A DNA stretch of 40,298 nucleotides from assembly GCF_000276605.1 (NCBI RefSeq), contig NZ_AKJX01000108.1:1-40298 (forward strand), read 5' to 3'. Source of the DNA: Acidovorax sp. CF316. GTDB lineage: Bacteria; Pseudomonadota; Gammaproteobacteria; Burkholderiales; Burkholderiaceae_C. Shown one piece after another: positions 1 through 9,251 of this stretch. Numbering within the stretch: position 1 is the first letter of the stretch; each line of letters starts with the position of its first letter. The notes below the pieces were generated by a model. It was not told the DNA's origin. It ran no database searches and was given only the letters and a program-made list of their open reading frames with translations. The position numbers and the translations under genes are program-made.

Positions 1-2009
<2,009 letters not shown>

Positions 2010-2013
2010 AGAG

Positions 2014-2499
2014 TCAGCCTGCCTTGTCGTTCATCCAGTTCAAGTCCAGCGGCCGGTCCTCGAACTCGGTGTTGAGCACCACGGTGCTGGTGGTGCGGGC
2101 CACGCCGGCAATCGCCTTGATCTCGTAGATCACATCCTCCAGCGCGCGCGCATGCGTGGTGCGGATCTTGGCCAGGAAGTCGTACTCGCCGGCCACGCTG
2201 TGCAATTCCTCCACCTGGGGCATGGCGCGCAGGCGTGGCGCCACGTCGCGGCAGTGGATGCCGCCATCGTTGCGGATGGCGACGAAGGCCGTGAAGTTCA
2301 GCCCCACGCGCTCGTGGTCCACGCTGATCGAGAAGCGGCGGATCACGCCCTTGTCCAGCATCTTCTTCACCCGCTCATGCACAGCCGCCGTCGACAGGCC
2401 CACTTCGGCCCCGACGTCGGCGTATGAACGTCGGCCATCGGTGCCCAAGGCAGAAATAATTCTGGCGTCTATCTCATCTGTCTGAATATTTGCTTGCAT
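2014..2499 (-). CDS. Lrp/AsnC family transcriptional regulator
   Basis: This is a 161-residue feast/famine regulator. An N-terminal winged helix-turn-helix covers roughly residues 5-58 ('DEIDARIISALGTDGRRSYADVG' then 'VGLSTAAVHERVKKML'). A C-terminal RAM effector domain covers about 70-150 ('VAGEYDFLAKIRT', 'TTSTVVLNTEF'). Such proteins form octamers or higher assemblies and sense amino acids. The gene converges with nadX, leaving a 4-base gap, and diverges from an EamA exporter; the 70-base gap between them carries regularly spaced palindromes, one over this gene's own start codon. Control of both itself and the exporter is the obvious inference. The effector cannot be read from sequence; an amino acid exported by the neighbour is plausible. 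Confidence 0.93.
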   Translation of the reverse strand: MQANIQTDEIDARIISALGTDGRRSYADVGAEVGLSTAAVHERVKKMLDKGVIRRFSISVDHERVGLNFTAFVAIRNDGGIHCRDVAPRLRAMPQVEELHSVAGEYDFLAKIRTTHARALEDVIYEIKAIAGVARTTSTVVLNTEFEDRPLDLNWMNDKAG

Positions 2500-2542
2500 A
2501 AGCGCATGAATTTGGTAAAAATTCCGAAATCCCTGTGATTTC
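2492..2542. promoter_or_regulatory. Three phased palindromes between lrp-like and eamA genes (probable Lrp/AsnC operator)
   Basis: Three inverted repeats follow one another: GCTT-N4-AAGC at 2492-2503, GAATTT-N5-AAATTC at 2508-2524, and GAAATC-N5-GATTTC at 2526-2542. Their centres are about 18 bases apart, so all face nearly the same side of the helix over two turns. The last two are perfect 6-5-6 repeats. The first covers the regulator's start codon. Phased arrays are typical of DNA that wraps Lrp/AsnC octamers. Confidence 0.6.
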
Positions 2543-2569
2543 CATAAATTTTCCGGTCAGGTGAAGAAT

Positions 2570-3523
2570 ATGCCGACATTTTTCAATGCGCAAGCAGGTA
2601 ACCGCCGTGTGTGGGCTATCGCCATCGCCTTGCTGCTGGTGTACATCGTCTGGGGCACCACCTATTTCGCCATCGGCATCGCGGTGCAGACCATGCCGCC
2701 GCTGCTGATGAATGCCATCCGTTTCCTTTGTGCCGGGGCCATCATGCTGGCGGTGGCGCTGTGGCAGGGCCATGCCCTGCCCACGGCCGTGCAGTGGCGC
2801 AACTCGGCCGTGGTCGGCGGCTGCATGGTGTTCCTGGCGATGAACCTCATGGGCTTTGCGCAGAAGATGGGCATCGGCTCGGGCCTCATGGCCACGGTGG
2901 TCACTACCATGCCGATGTGGCTGGCCCTGTGGTCGCGCTGGGGCGGCGAGCGCGTGCCCGCCACCAGCTGGATCGGGCTGGCCCTGGGCGTGATTGGGGC
3001 GCTGCTGCTGGCGATGGAGGGCGACTTCTCGGCCACCTGGCTGGGCGCGCTGCTGGCCTTTGGCGCGCCGCTGTGCTGGAGCATCGGCTCCTACGCATCG
3101 CGCCGCCTGTCCCTGCCCGCACCGGCCATGGCCTCGGCCGCGCAGTGGTTCACGGGCGGGGCCATGGGCCTGGTGGTGGCGCTGTGCTTCGAGCCCGTGA
3201 GCGCGCTGGGCCAAGTCAGCGCCAAGTCCTGGGCGGCCTGGGTGTACCTGCTGTTCTTCGGCACGCTGGTGGCGCTCAACGCCTACCTGTGGCTGCTGCA
3301 GAACACCTCGGCTGCGCTGGCCGGCAGCTACTCCTTCGTGAACCCCGCCGTCGCCCTGCTGGTGGGCGTGGCGCTGGGCGGCGAGCTGCTCACGGGCTGG
3401 GTGTATGCCGCGCTGCCGCTGATCGGTGCGGCGCTGGTGTTCATCCTCTACGGCAAGGCCATCCAGGCGCGCTGGGCGCGCCGTGGGGCCTCAGTACCCT
3501 CAGGCGGCGCGCCTGTCCGCTGA
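2570..3523 (+). CDS. EamA/DMT-family inner-membrane transporter
   Basis: This 317-residue drug/metabolite transporter has ten predicted hydrophobic helices and the internal duplication of two EamA domains. The first begins 'LLLVYIVWGTTYFAIGIAVQTMPPLLMNAIRFLCAGAI' and the second ends with the typical 'LNAYLWLLQNTSAALAGSYSFVNPAVALLVGVALGGE'. Relatives such as RhtA and YdcZ-type proteins export amino acids or other metabolites. I chose the ATG at 2570 because AGGTGA sits five bases upstream; an in-frame GTG at 2561 has no ribosome binding site. The gene is divergent from an Lrp/AsnC regulator, which is a common arrangement for amino acid exporters. The substrate is not known. Confidence 0.9.
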   Translation: MPTFFNAQAGNRRVWAIAIALLLVYIVWGTTYFAIGIAVQTMPPLLMNAIRFLCAGAIMLAVALWQGHALPTAVQWRNSAVVGGCMVFLAMNLMGFAQKMGIGSGLMATVVTTMPMWLALWSRWGGERVPATSWIGLALGVIGALLLAMEGDFSATWLGALLAFGAPLCWSIGSYASRRLSLPAPAMASAAQWFTGGAMGLVVALCFEPVSALGQVSAKSWAAWVYLLFFGTLVALNAYLWLLQNTSAALAGSYSFVNPAVALLVGVALGGELLTGWVYAALPLIGAALVFILYGKAIQARWARRGASVPSGGAPVR

Positions 3524-3529
3524 TGGGCT

Positions 3530-4507
3530 TCAAGGCGCTGCGGTGATGACCTCGATGTGGCTGAGGTTCGAGACCGAGCGGCTCTGCTTGACCTCGCCGG
3601 GCACGATCAGCCGCGCCATCCCGTTGGCGCCCAGGCCTTCTCCATTGGCGGCATAGGCGACCAGGGCGCCCTTGGCGCCAAATCCGGGGTCGATCTCGCC
3701 CAGTGACACCAGGGCCTTGTAGCCATCGCTGCCGGTGGCCACGGCCACCATGGCCAGCGTGGGGTTCTTGGCCGTGGCGTCGGTCTTCAGGCCGGTGCTG
3801 CCGTTCAGCAGCGTCCACAGGTTCACGCCGGTATAGGTGGTGCCCGCCACCGTGACCGTGCTGGCCGGCAGGGCCTGCAATGCGGCCAGGTCGAAACTCA
3901 CGGGCTTGGTCACTGCGCCGGACACCGCCAAACTGCCGGACACGCCGCCACCCGCGGCCACTGCCGTGGAGCCCGAGGGCCGCACCTCCAGCCGCACGAG
4001 GTTGGAGACATAGCGCCCGCCCTTGACGTCACCGGGCGCCGTCACGCGGAAGGGGCCATCGGCGCTGGTCAGCGGGCCCGAGGTGCCGCTTTGCGTTTCG
4101 GCATAGGCCACCAGGCTGGCCTTGTTGCCGAATTCGGGGTTGATCTCGCCCATGCCGAAGGCCACGCGGTAGCCGTCACTGCCCGTGGCCAGCACATAGC
4201 GGTTCAGGCCATCGTTCTTACGGCTGGCGTCGAGGGTGATGCCTGCACCGCTCAGCACCGACCACAGCGTGGCGCCCGTGTAGGTGCGCGACTGCGCTCC
4301 GCTGCCGCTCGTGAACGTGACCGACTGCGTGACGGCCGTCTGGCGTTGCAGTGCGGCGGTGTCGTAGTTGCCGGCCCTGTCCACCGCCCCCTGGACGCGG
4401 ATGGACGGCCCCTCGTCGCTGCCGCCGCAGGCCGCCAGGGCCAGCAGCAGGGTGGTGGCCAGGCCGACGGCCAGGAGTCGATGGGGACGTGGTGTCGTGG
4501 ATTGCAT
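3530..4507 (-). CDS. Lipoprotein with tandem sulfite-oxidase-like (molybdopterin-binding-fold) domains, no Mo ligand
   Basis: This 325-residue secreted protein starts with a type II signal peptide ending in 'LLALAAC' (lipobox Cys27). Two related domains follow, at about 36-190 and 205-322. Each carries 'VATGSDGY...GEI(N/D)P.FG...LVAYA' and a closing 'PGDVKGGRYVSNLVRLEV' or 'PGEVKQSRSVSNLSHIEV' motif. This pattern is what automatic annotation usually assigns to the oxidoreductase molybdopterin-binding domain (sulfite oxidase fold). The mature protein has no cysteine other than the lipidated one, so the Cys that ligates Mo in sulfite oxidase is absent and catalysis is unlikely. The ATG at 4507 follows GGAGGAGA. 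Function unknown; a structural or binding role in the envelope is my inference. Confidence 0.7.
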   Translation of the reverse strand: MQSTTPRPHRLLAVGLATTLLLALAACGGSDEGPSIRVQGAVDRAGNYDTAALQRQTAVTQSVTFTSGSGAQSRTYTGATLWSVLSGAGITLDASRKNDGLNRYVLATGSDGYRVAFGMGEINPEFGNKASLVAYAETQSGTSGPLTSADGPFRVTAPGDVKGGRYVSNLVRLEVRPSGSTAVAAGGGVSGSLAVSGAVTKPVSFDLAALQALPASTVTVAGTTYTGVNLWTLLNGSTGLKTDATAKNPTLAMVAVATGSDGYKALVSLGEIDPGFGAKGALVAYAANGEGLGANGMARLIVPGEVKQSRSVSNLSHIEVITAAP

Positions 4508-4526
4508 GCGTTCTCCTCCATGTTGG

Positions 4527-4553
4527 TTCGCTATTCCATTTTGTCATAGCGAA
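4527..4553. promoter_or_regulatory. Perfect 8-11-8 inverted repeat upstream of the lipoprotein gene
   Basis: TTCGCTAT-N11-ATAGCGAA is a perfect inverted repeat that ends 19 bases before the start codon of the lipoprotein gene, just upstream of its Shine-Dalgarno sequence. The T-N11-A geometry matches a LysR-type box, but no LysR gene is nearby. It could instead form a stem-loop in the 5' leader. Confidence 0.45.
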
Positions 4554-4613
4554 TTCATGGAGAGTGTGCATGCCGACTCTGCCGCGGCACGGCGTTGGGA
4601 AATGGCCGCGGGT

Positions 4614-5012
4614 TCAGGCGTCCGGGATGACGGCGGTCGCTTCGATCTCGATCTTGGCGCGCTCTTCCATCAGGCCGGCCACCTGCACGCAGGCCATGGC
4701 CGGGAAGTGCTTGCCCAGCACCTCGCGGTAGACCACGCCCAGTTCCTTCAAGCGGGCGTTGTACTCGTTGCGGTCCACCACGTACCAGGTCAGGCGCACC
4801 AGGTGCTCGGGGCCGGCGCCGCCGGCTTCGAGCACGGCGCGCACGTTGAGCAGGGTCTGGCGCGTCTGGGCGATGAAGTCATCGCTCTCGAACTGCTGCG
4901 CTGCATTCCAGCCGATCTGGCCGCCGGTGAAGATCATCGTGCCGCGCGCGGCCACGCCGTTGGCGTAGCCTTTGGGGGTGACCCAGCCAGGGGGTTGCAA
5001 GTGGGTGTTCAT
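4614..5012 (-). CDS. RidA/YjgF-family protein lacking the canonical catalytic arginine
   Basis: This 132-residue Rid-superfamily protein is the last gene of the aryl-CoA operon; its ATG overlaps the ligase stop (ATGA). Family features include 'GTMIFTGGQIGWN', 'QTRQTLLNVRAVLEAGGAGPEHLVRLTWYVVD' and the C-terminal 'IEIEATAV'. RidA enzymes hydrolyse enamine/imine intermediates, which would suit an aminated ring-reduction product. However, the conserved segment read as 'FPARS' in E. coli RidA is 'FPAMA' here, placing Met106 where the substrate-carboxylate-binding arginine should be. Subfamilies without that arginine are generally not active on the standard imines. It may therefore act on a CoA thioester lacking a free carboxylate next to the amine, or do something else. 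The family is certain; the reaction is inferred. Confidence 0.88.
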   Translation of the reverse strand: MNTHLQPPGWVTPKGYANGVAARGTMIFTGGQIGWNAAQQFESDDFIAQTRQTLLNVRAVLEAGGAGPEHLVRLTWYVVDRNEYNARLKELGVVYREVLGKHFPAMACVQVAGLMEERAKIEIEATAVIPDA

Positions 5013-6676
5013 GGTGTCTTGGTGGTCGGGTTGGCAGCGGCGGACGCTGCTGCGGCTTCGCGCTGGCGCAGCCGAAAGCGCTGGAGTTTGCCAGTCTCGG
5101 TGCGCGGCAGCGAGGTGGCGAATTCCACCAGGCGCGGGTACTTGAACGGCGCGATGGTGGCCTTCACGTGGTCCTGCAGGGCCTTGGCCATGGCGGCGTC
5201 GCCCGTGTGGCCGGGCTTGAGCACGCAGAAGGCCTTGACCACCATGCCGCGCTCCTCGTCGGGTACGCCGATCACGGCGCACTCGGCCACGGCCGGATGG
5301 CGCAGCAGAGCGTCCTCGACCTCGGGTCCGCCGACGTTGTAGCCCGCGGTGATGATCATGTCGTCATCGCGCGCCTGGTAGAAGAAGTAGCCGTCCGCGT
5401 CCTGCACGAAGGCGTCGCCCGGGTAGTTCCAGCCGTCCTTCACGTACTTGGCCTGGCGCGGGTCGTCGAGGTAGCGGCAGCCCGTGGGGCCGACCACGGC
5501 GAGCTTGCCCACCGTGCCGCGCGGCAGTTCTTGGCCCTGGCCGTCCACCACCTTGGCCTCGTAGCCCGGCACCACCTTGCCGATGGCGCCGGCTCGGCTC
5601 TCGCCGCCCGCGGCCGAGATGAAGATGTGGAACATTTCGGTGGCGCCGATGCCGTCGGTCATGTCGATGCCCGTGGCCTCCTTCCACAGCTGGCGCGTGG
5701 CGTCGGGCAGGGCCTCGCCCGCGCTCACGCTAGTGCGCAGCGTGGGCAGGCCCAGCTGGCGTGCAAAGGGCGCCATCTGGCGGTAGAAGGTGGGCGCGGT
5801 GTAGCAGATGGTCACGCCGGCCTCGCGCATCAGGCGCACCATGGTCTCGGGCGTGTAGGGCTGGTCGGGGAAGTAGACGCTGGCCCCGGCCCACATCGGG
5901 AACACCAGCAGCCCGCCCAGGCCGAAGGTGAAGGCCAGCGGCGGCGAGCCCGCCACGATGTCCTCGGGCCGGGCGCGCAGCACATGGCGCGGCCAGGCCT
6001 CGCAGGCGGCCAGCACGTCGCGGTGCGTGTGCACGGCGGCCTTGGGTGCGCCCGTGGTGCCCGAGGTGAAGGCCATCAGCGCCACGTCGTCGGCCGCGGT
6101 CGGGCAGGCCGGCTGGTTGCCCGGCAGGGCCTGCGCGCGCGTCAGCAGGTCGCCTGCATCGGGCGCGGTGTGGAAGGGGACGATGGCCGCGAGCGCCGGG
6201 TGATCCGCCTGCGCCGCCTGCAGCTCGGCCAGCAGCCGGCCATCGCACAGCGCCAGCGTGGGCTGGGACCGCTCGATGATGCTGCCCAATTCCACCGCAC
6301 GCAGCAGCGGCATGGTGGCCACCGCGACGAGGCCGGCATGCACCACGCCCAGCCAGGCCAGCGCCATCTCCACCGTGTTGCCGCCGCGCAGCAGCACGCG
6401 GTTGCCGGGCACCAGGCCATGCTCTTTCGTGAGCAGCTCGGCAATGCGCGCGGCCTCGGTACGTGCCTCGCGGTAGGTGTAGCTGCGCTGCGGGCCACGC
6501 AGCAGGGGCCGGTCGCCGTGGCCGGCGCGTTCGGCCTGGTCGAACAGGGCCTGCACCAGGTTGGCCTGGTCGGGGATCTGCAGCTCCGGTGCGCCGTAGC
6601 GCAGCGTGGGCAGGGCCTGCGCTGGCGGCAGGCGGTCGTGCACGAAATGGTCGGGCTGGGCGCTGGGGTGGGCCAT
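5009..6676 (-). CDS. Aryl-CoA ligase (2-aminobenzoate/benzoate-CoA ligase family)
   Basis: This 555-residue ANL-family enzyme should activate an aromatic acid to its CoA thioester with ATP. The phosphate-binding loop TSGTTGAPKA is at residues 204-213, followed by 'DGIGATEMFHIFISA' (the A5-type motif), 'YPGDAFVQDADGYFFYQARDDDMIITAGYNVGGPEVED' (hinge and A8 region), and the adenylation lysine in 'LPRTETGKLQR' (about Lys530). Length and the 'EMFHIF' segment fit the benzoate/2-aminobenzoate-CoA ligase group rather than fatty acyl ligases. It lies between the acyl-CoA dehydrogenase and the Rid gene, in an operon led by the aryl-CoA monooxygenase/reductase, making anthranilate the most likely substrate. 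Salicylate or a related acid is the main alternative. GAGGAG precedes the ATG at 6676. Confidence 0.88.
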   Translation of the reverse strand: MAHPSAQPDHFVHDRLPPAQALPTLRYGAPELQIPDQANLVQALFDQAERAGHGDRPLLRGPQRSYTYREARTEAARIAELLTKEHGLVPGNRVLLRGGNTVEMALAWLGVVHAGLVAVATMPLLRAVELGSIIERSQPTLALCDGRLLAELQAAQADHPALAAIVPFHTAPDAGDLLTRAQALPGNQPACPTAADDVALMAFTSGTTGAPKAAVHTHRDVLAACEAWPRHVLRARPEDIVAGSPPLAFTFGLGGLLVFPMWAGASVYFPDQPYTPETMVRLMREAGVTICYTAPTFYRQMAPFARQLGLPTLRTSVSAGEALPDATRQLWKEATGIDMTDGIGATEMFHIFISAAGGESRAGAIGKVVPGYEAKVVDGQGQELPRGTVGKLAVVGPTGCRYLDDPRQAKYVKDGWNYPGDAFVQDADGYFFYQARDDDMIITAGYNVGGPEVEDALLRHPAVAECAVIGVPDEERGMVVKAFCVLKPGHTGDAAMAKALQDHVKATIAPFKYPRLVEFATSLPRTETGKLQRFRLRQREAAAASAAANPTTKTP

Positions 6677-6701
6677 GGGAATGCTCCTCTTCGATGGAGG
6701 T

Positions 6702-7901
6702 TCAGGACGCCTGCAGGGCGGCCTTGCCGATGATGAGCTGCTGCACTTCGGTCGCGCCCTCGTAGATGCGCAGCGAGCGGATGTCGCGGTACAGGCTCTC
6801 CACCTTGCTGCCCACTTCCACGCCGCGCCCGCCGTGCAGCTGCAGCGCCATGTCGATCACGCGCTGGGCGTTCTCGGTGGCGCTCATCTTGGCCATGGCC
6901 GCCTCTGCGGTGACCCGCGTACCGCCGCGCTTTTCGCCTTCGTCGCGCAGCCAGGCGGCGCGGTAGGTGAGCAGCGCCGCGCTGTCCACCAGCGCCGCCA
7001 TCTCGCCGATGCGCGCCTGCGTGAGCTGGAAATCGGCCAGCGTCTGGCCGAACATGCGGCGCTGGCGCGCATGGTGCACGGCCTCGGCCAGCGCGCGCCG
7101 GGCCATGCCCAGGGCGGCGGCGGCCACCGAGGCGCGGAAGATGTCGAGGGTGCGCATGGCCAGCTTGAAGCCGCCGTTCAACTCGCCCAGCAGGGCCGTG
7201 GCCGGCACCTGGCAATCCGTGAAGGCCAGCGTGGCCAGCGGGTGCGGCGCCATCACGTGGATGTGCTGCGACGTGTCCAGGCCCTTGGCCGTGGCATCCA
7301 CGATGAAGGCGCTGATGCCGCGCGTGCCGCCGTCCGGCTCGGTCTTGGCGAACACGCAGTAGAAGTCGGCGATACCGCCGTTGCTGATCCAGGTCTTGCT
7401 GCCGTTGAGGGCATAGGCGCCGCCCGCGGCGGGCAGCGCCGTGGTGCGCATGGCGCCCACGTCCGATCCGGCCTGGGGCTCGCTCAGCGCGAAGGCCGCG
7501 ATCAATTGGCCGCTGGCCACGCCCTGCAGGTAATGCGCCTGCTGCGCGGCGCTGCCCGCCAGGGTGATGGCGCCGCTGCCCAGGCCCTGCATGGCAAATG
7601 CGAAGTCGGCCAGCGGCGAGTGGTAGGCCAGGGTCTCGCGCAGCAGCACCAGCGCGCGCGAATCCAGCGCAGGCAGGGCGCCGCCGTGCGCGGCTGGCAC
7701 GCAGTAGCGCAGCCAGCCGCCAGCGCCCAGGCGCTGTACCCAGTCGCGGCAGGCGGCGCGGTCGTCGGTTTCGTCCACGTCCTGGGCAGCGGCCCAGGGC
7801 ACCAGGCCGTGCGCCAGTTCGCGGTGCGCGTCGTCGAAGAAGGGCAGGTCCAGGTGCGCCGTGGAGGGGGGGCAGGGCGCCGGTGGGGTGGCGATGTGCA
7901 T
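6702..7901 (-). CDS. Acyl-CoA dehydrogenase family protein
   Basis: This 399-residue flavoprotein has the standard acyl-CoA dehydrogenase layout: an N-terminal helical domain, a central beta domain with '[18 protein letters not shown]' and '[17 protein letters not shown]', and a C-terminal helical domain ending '[20 protein letters not shown]'. The Glu of 'YEG' (Glu381) is at the usual catalytic-base position. '[22 protein letters not shown]' is the conserved FAD-binding turn. In this operon it would oxidise an alicyclic or ring-opened CoA thioester produced after dearomatisation. It starts 4 bases after the crotonase stop and ends 25 bases before the ligase, so one transcript is likely. The exact substrate is inference. 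Confidence 0.9.
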   Translation of the reverse strand: MHIATPPAPCPPSTAHLDLPFFDDAHRELAHGLVPWAAAQDVDETDDRAACRDWVQRLGAGGWLRYCVPAAHGGALPALDSRALVLLRETLAYHSPLADFAFAMQGLGSGAITLAGSAAQQAHYLQGVASGQLIAAFALSEPQAGSDVGAMRTTALPAAGGAYALNGSKTWISNGGIADFYCVFAKTEPDGGTRGISAFIVDATAKGLDTSQHIHVMAPHPLATLAFTDCQVPATALLGELNGGFKLAMRTLDIFRASVAAAALGMARRALAEAVHHARQRRMFGQTLADFQLTQARIGEMAALVDSAALLTYRAAWLRDEGEKRGGTRVTAEAAMAKMSATENAQRVIDMALQLHGGRGVEVGSKVESLYRDIRSLRIYEGATEVQQLIIGKAALQAS

Positions 7902-7905
7902 GGCG

Positions 7906-8760
7906 TCAGTCCCCCTGGAACACAGGTTTCTGCTTGGCCGCGAAGGCCTCGTAGGCGCGGCGGAAGTCCTGCGTCTGCATGCAGATGGCCTGGGCCTGGG
8001 CCTCGGCCTCGATGGCCTGGTCGATGGTCATGGCCCATTCCTGGCCGAGCATGGTCTTGGTCATGCCGTGGGCGAAGGTCGGGCCGCTGGCCAGAGCGCG
8101 CGCGGTTTCCTGCACCTGGGCCAGCAGGTCGGCCGGTTCGTACAGGTCGTTGAAGAAGCCCCAGGCCAGGCCTTCCTGCGCCGTCATGGAGCGGCCGGTG
8201 AACAGCAGTTCCGAGGCGCGGCCCTGGCCGATGAGGCGCGGCAGCAGCGCGCAGGCGCCCATGTCGGCGCCAGCCAAGCCCACGCGGGTGAACAGGAAGG
8301 CCGTCTTGGCCGCTGCCGTGCCGTAGCGCATGTCGCAGGCCAGCGCCATCATGGCGCCCGCACCAGCGCAGATGCCGTCGATGGCGCCCAGGATGGGCTG
8401 CGGGCAGGCGCGCATGGCCTTGACCAGGTCGCCCGTCATGCGCGTGAATTCGAGCAGCTCGGGCATGGTCATGCCGGTCAGCGGGCCGATGATCTCGTGC
8501 ACGTCGCCGCCCGAGCAGAAATTGCCGCCCGCGCCCGTGACCACCACGCACTTCACGTCGGTGGCAAAGCGCAGCGCGTAGAAGAAGTCGCGCAGCTCCG
8601 CATAGCTCTGGAAGGTCAGCGGGTTCTTGCGCTCGGGCCGGTTCAGCGTGACGGTGCCCACGCCGTCGGCAAAGCTCCAGGCGAAGTGCTGCGCCGTGTA
8701 CGGGGCCTTGGGTTCGAACTGTGCGCGCATGGGGTTGCCTGCGCCGATGTTGTGCTTCAT
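7906..8760 (-). CDS. Enoyl-CoA hydratase/isomerase (crotonase) family protein with atypical active site
   Basis: This is a 284-residue crotonase-fold protein. The oxyanion-hole segments are clear: '[12 protein letters not shown]' (about 80-90) and '[23 protein letters not shown]' (125-147). The two glutamates used by classical hydratases are not seen where expected: the first position reads 'GAGAMMA' instead of 'GGGCELA', and the second lies in '[21 protein letters not shown]', which has Asp166 but no Glu. This may reflect a different reaction, such as ring hydrolysis of a beta-keto alicyclic CoA ester, rather than simple hydration. The ATG at 8760 overlaps the marR stop (ATGA); an in-frame upstream extension would run into marR and is not needed. 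Family certain, reaction not. Confidence 0.87.
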   Translation of the reverse strand: MKHNIGAGNPMRAQFEPKAPYTAQHFAWSFADGVGTVTLNRPERKNPLTFQSYAELRDFFYALRFATDVKCVVVTGAGGNFCSGGDVHEIIGPLTGMTMPELLEFTRMTGDLVKAMRACPQPILGAIDGICAGAGAMMALACDMRYGTAAAKTAFLFTRVGLAGADMGACALLPRLIGQGRASELLFTGRSMTAQEGLAWGFFNDLYEPADLLAQVQETARALASGPTFAHGMTKTMLGQEWAMTIDQAIEAEAQAQAICMQTQDFRRAYEAFAAKQKPVFQGD

Positions 8761-9248
8761 TCTGTTGTCTCCACAGGGTGTTGTTGCGTGTGTTCCTTGA
8801 CCTTGCCCAGCAGCCGGTGCAGGGTGGCGATGTCGCGCTCGCCCAGCGAGGCGAAGGCCTCGACGATCCACTGCTCGTGCTGGCGCGCCATCTCGTTGAA
8901 CTGGGCGCGGCCCTGGGGCGTCAGGCGCACGCAGTAGGCGCGGCGGTCGCCCTCGACCTCTACGCGCTCCACCAGGCCTTCGGCCACGAGCTGGTCGGTG
9001 ATACCGGTGACGTTGCCGCTCGTGACCATCATGCGGCGCGACAGGTCCTTCATCTTCAGGCCCTCGGGCGAGCGCTCGAGCTGCGCCATGAGGTCGAAGC
9101 GTGGCAGCGTGGTGTCGAAGCGCTCGCGCAGGCCGGCGCGCACCTGCTTTTCAATCAGTTGGGTGCAGGTCAGCATGCGCAGCCACAGGCGCAGGGCCTC
9201 AGGGTGTTCGCTCGGCGCGGCGCCGTGCAGTCGGGCTTCGAGGTCCAT
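8757..9248 (-). CDS. MarR family transcriptional regulator of the aryl-CoA operon
   Basis: This 163-residue winged-helix protein of the MarR family has '[69 protein letters not shown]' as its DNA-binding core (about 45-115), with helices at both ends for dimerisation. The wing residues '[12 protein letters not shown]' match the usual 'DRRxxxVxLT' pattern. It is the second gene of the operon, 3 bases after the monooxygenase stop and overlapping the crotonase start. MarR proteins in aromatic CoA pathways are commonly repressors released by the CoA thioester. The palindrome in the operon promoter is a good candidate for its site, which would make the circuit autoregulatory; this link is inference. 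Confidence 0.92.
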   Translation of the reverse strand: MDLEARLHGAAPSEHPEALRLWLRMLTCTQLIEKQVRAGLRERFDTTLPRFDLMAQLERSPEGLKMKDLSRRMMVTSGNVTGITDQLVAEGLVERVEVEGDRRAYCVRLTPQGRAQFNEMARQHEQWIVEAFASLGERDIATLHRLLGKVKEHTQQHPVETTE

Positions 9249-9251
9249 GGC

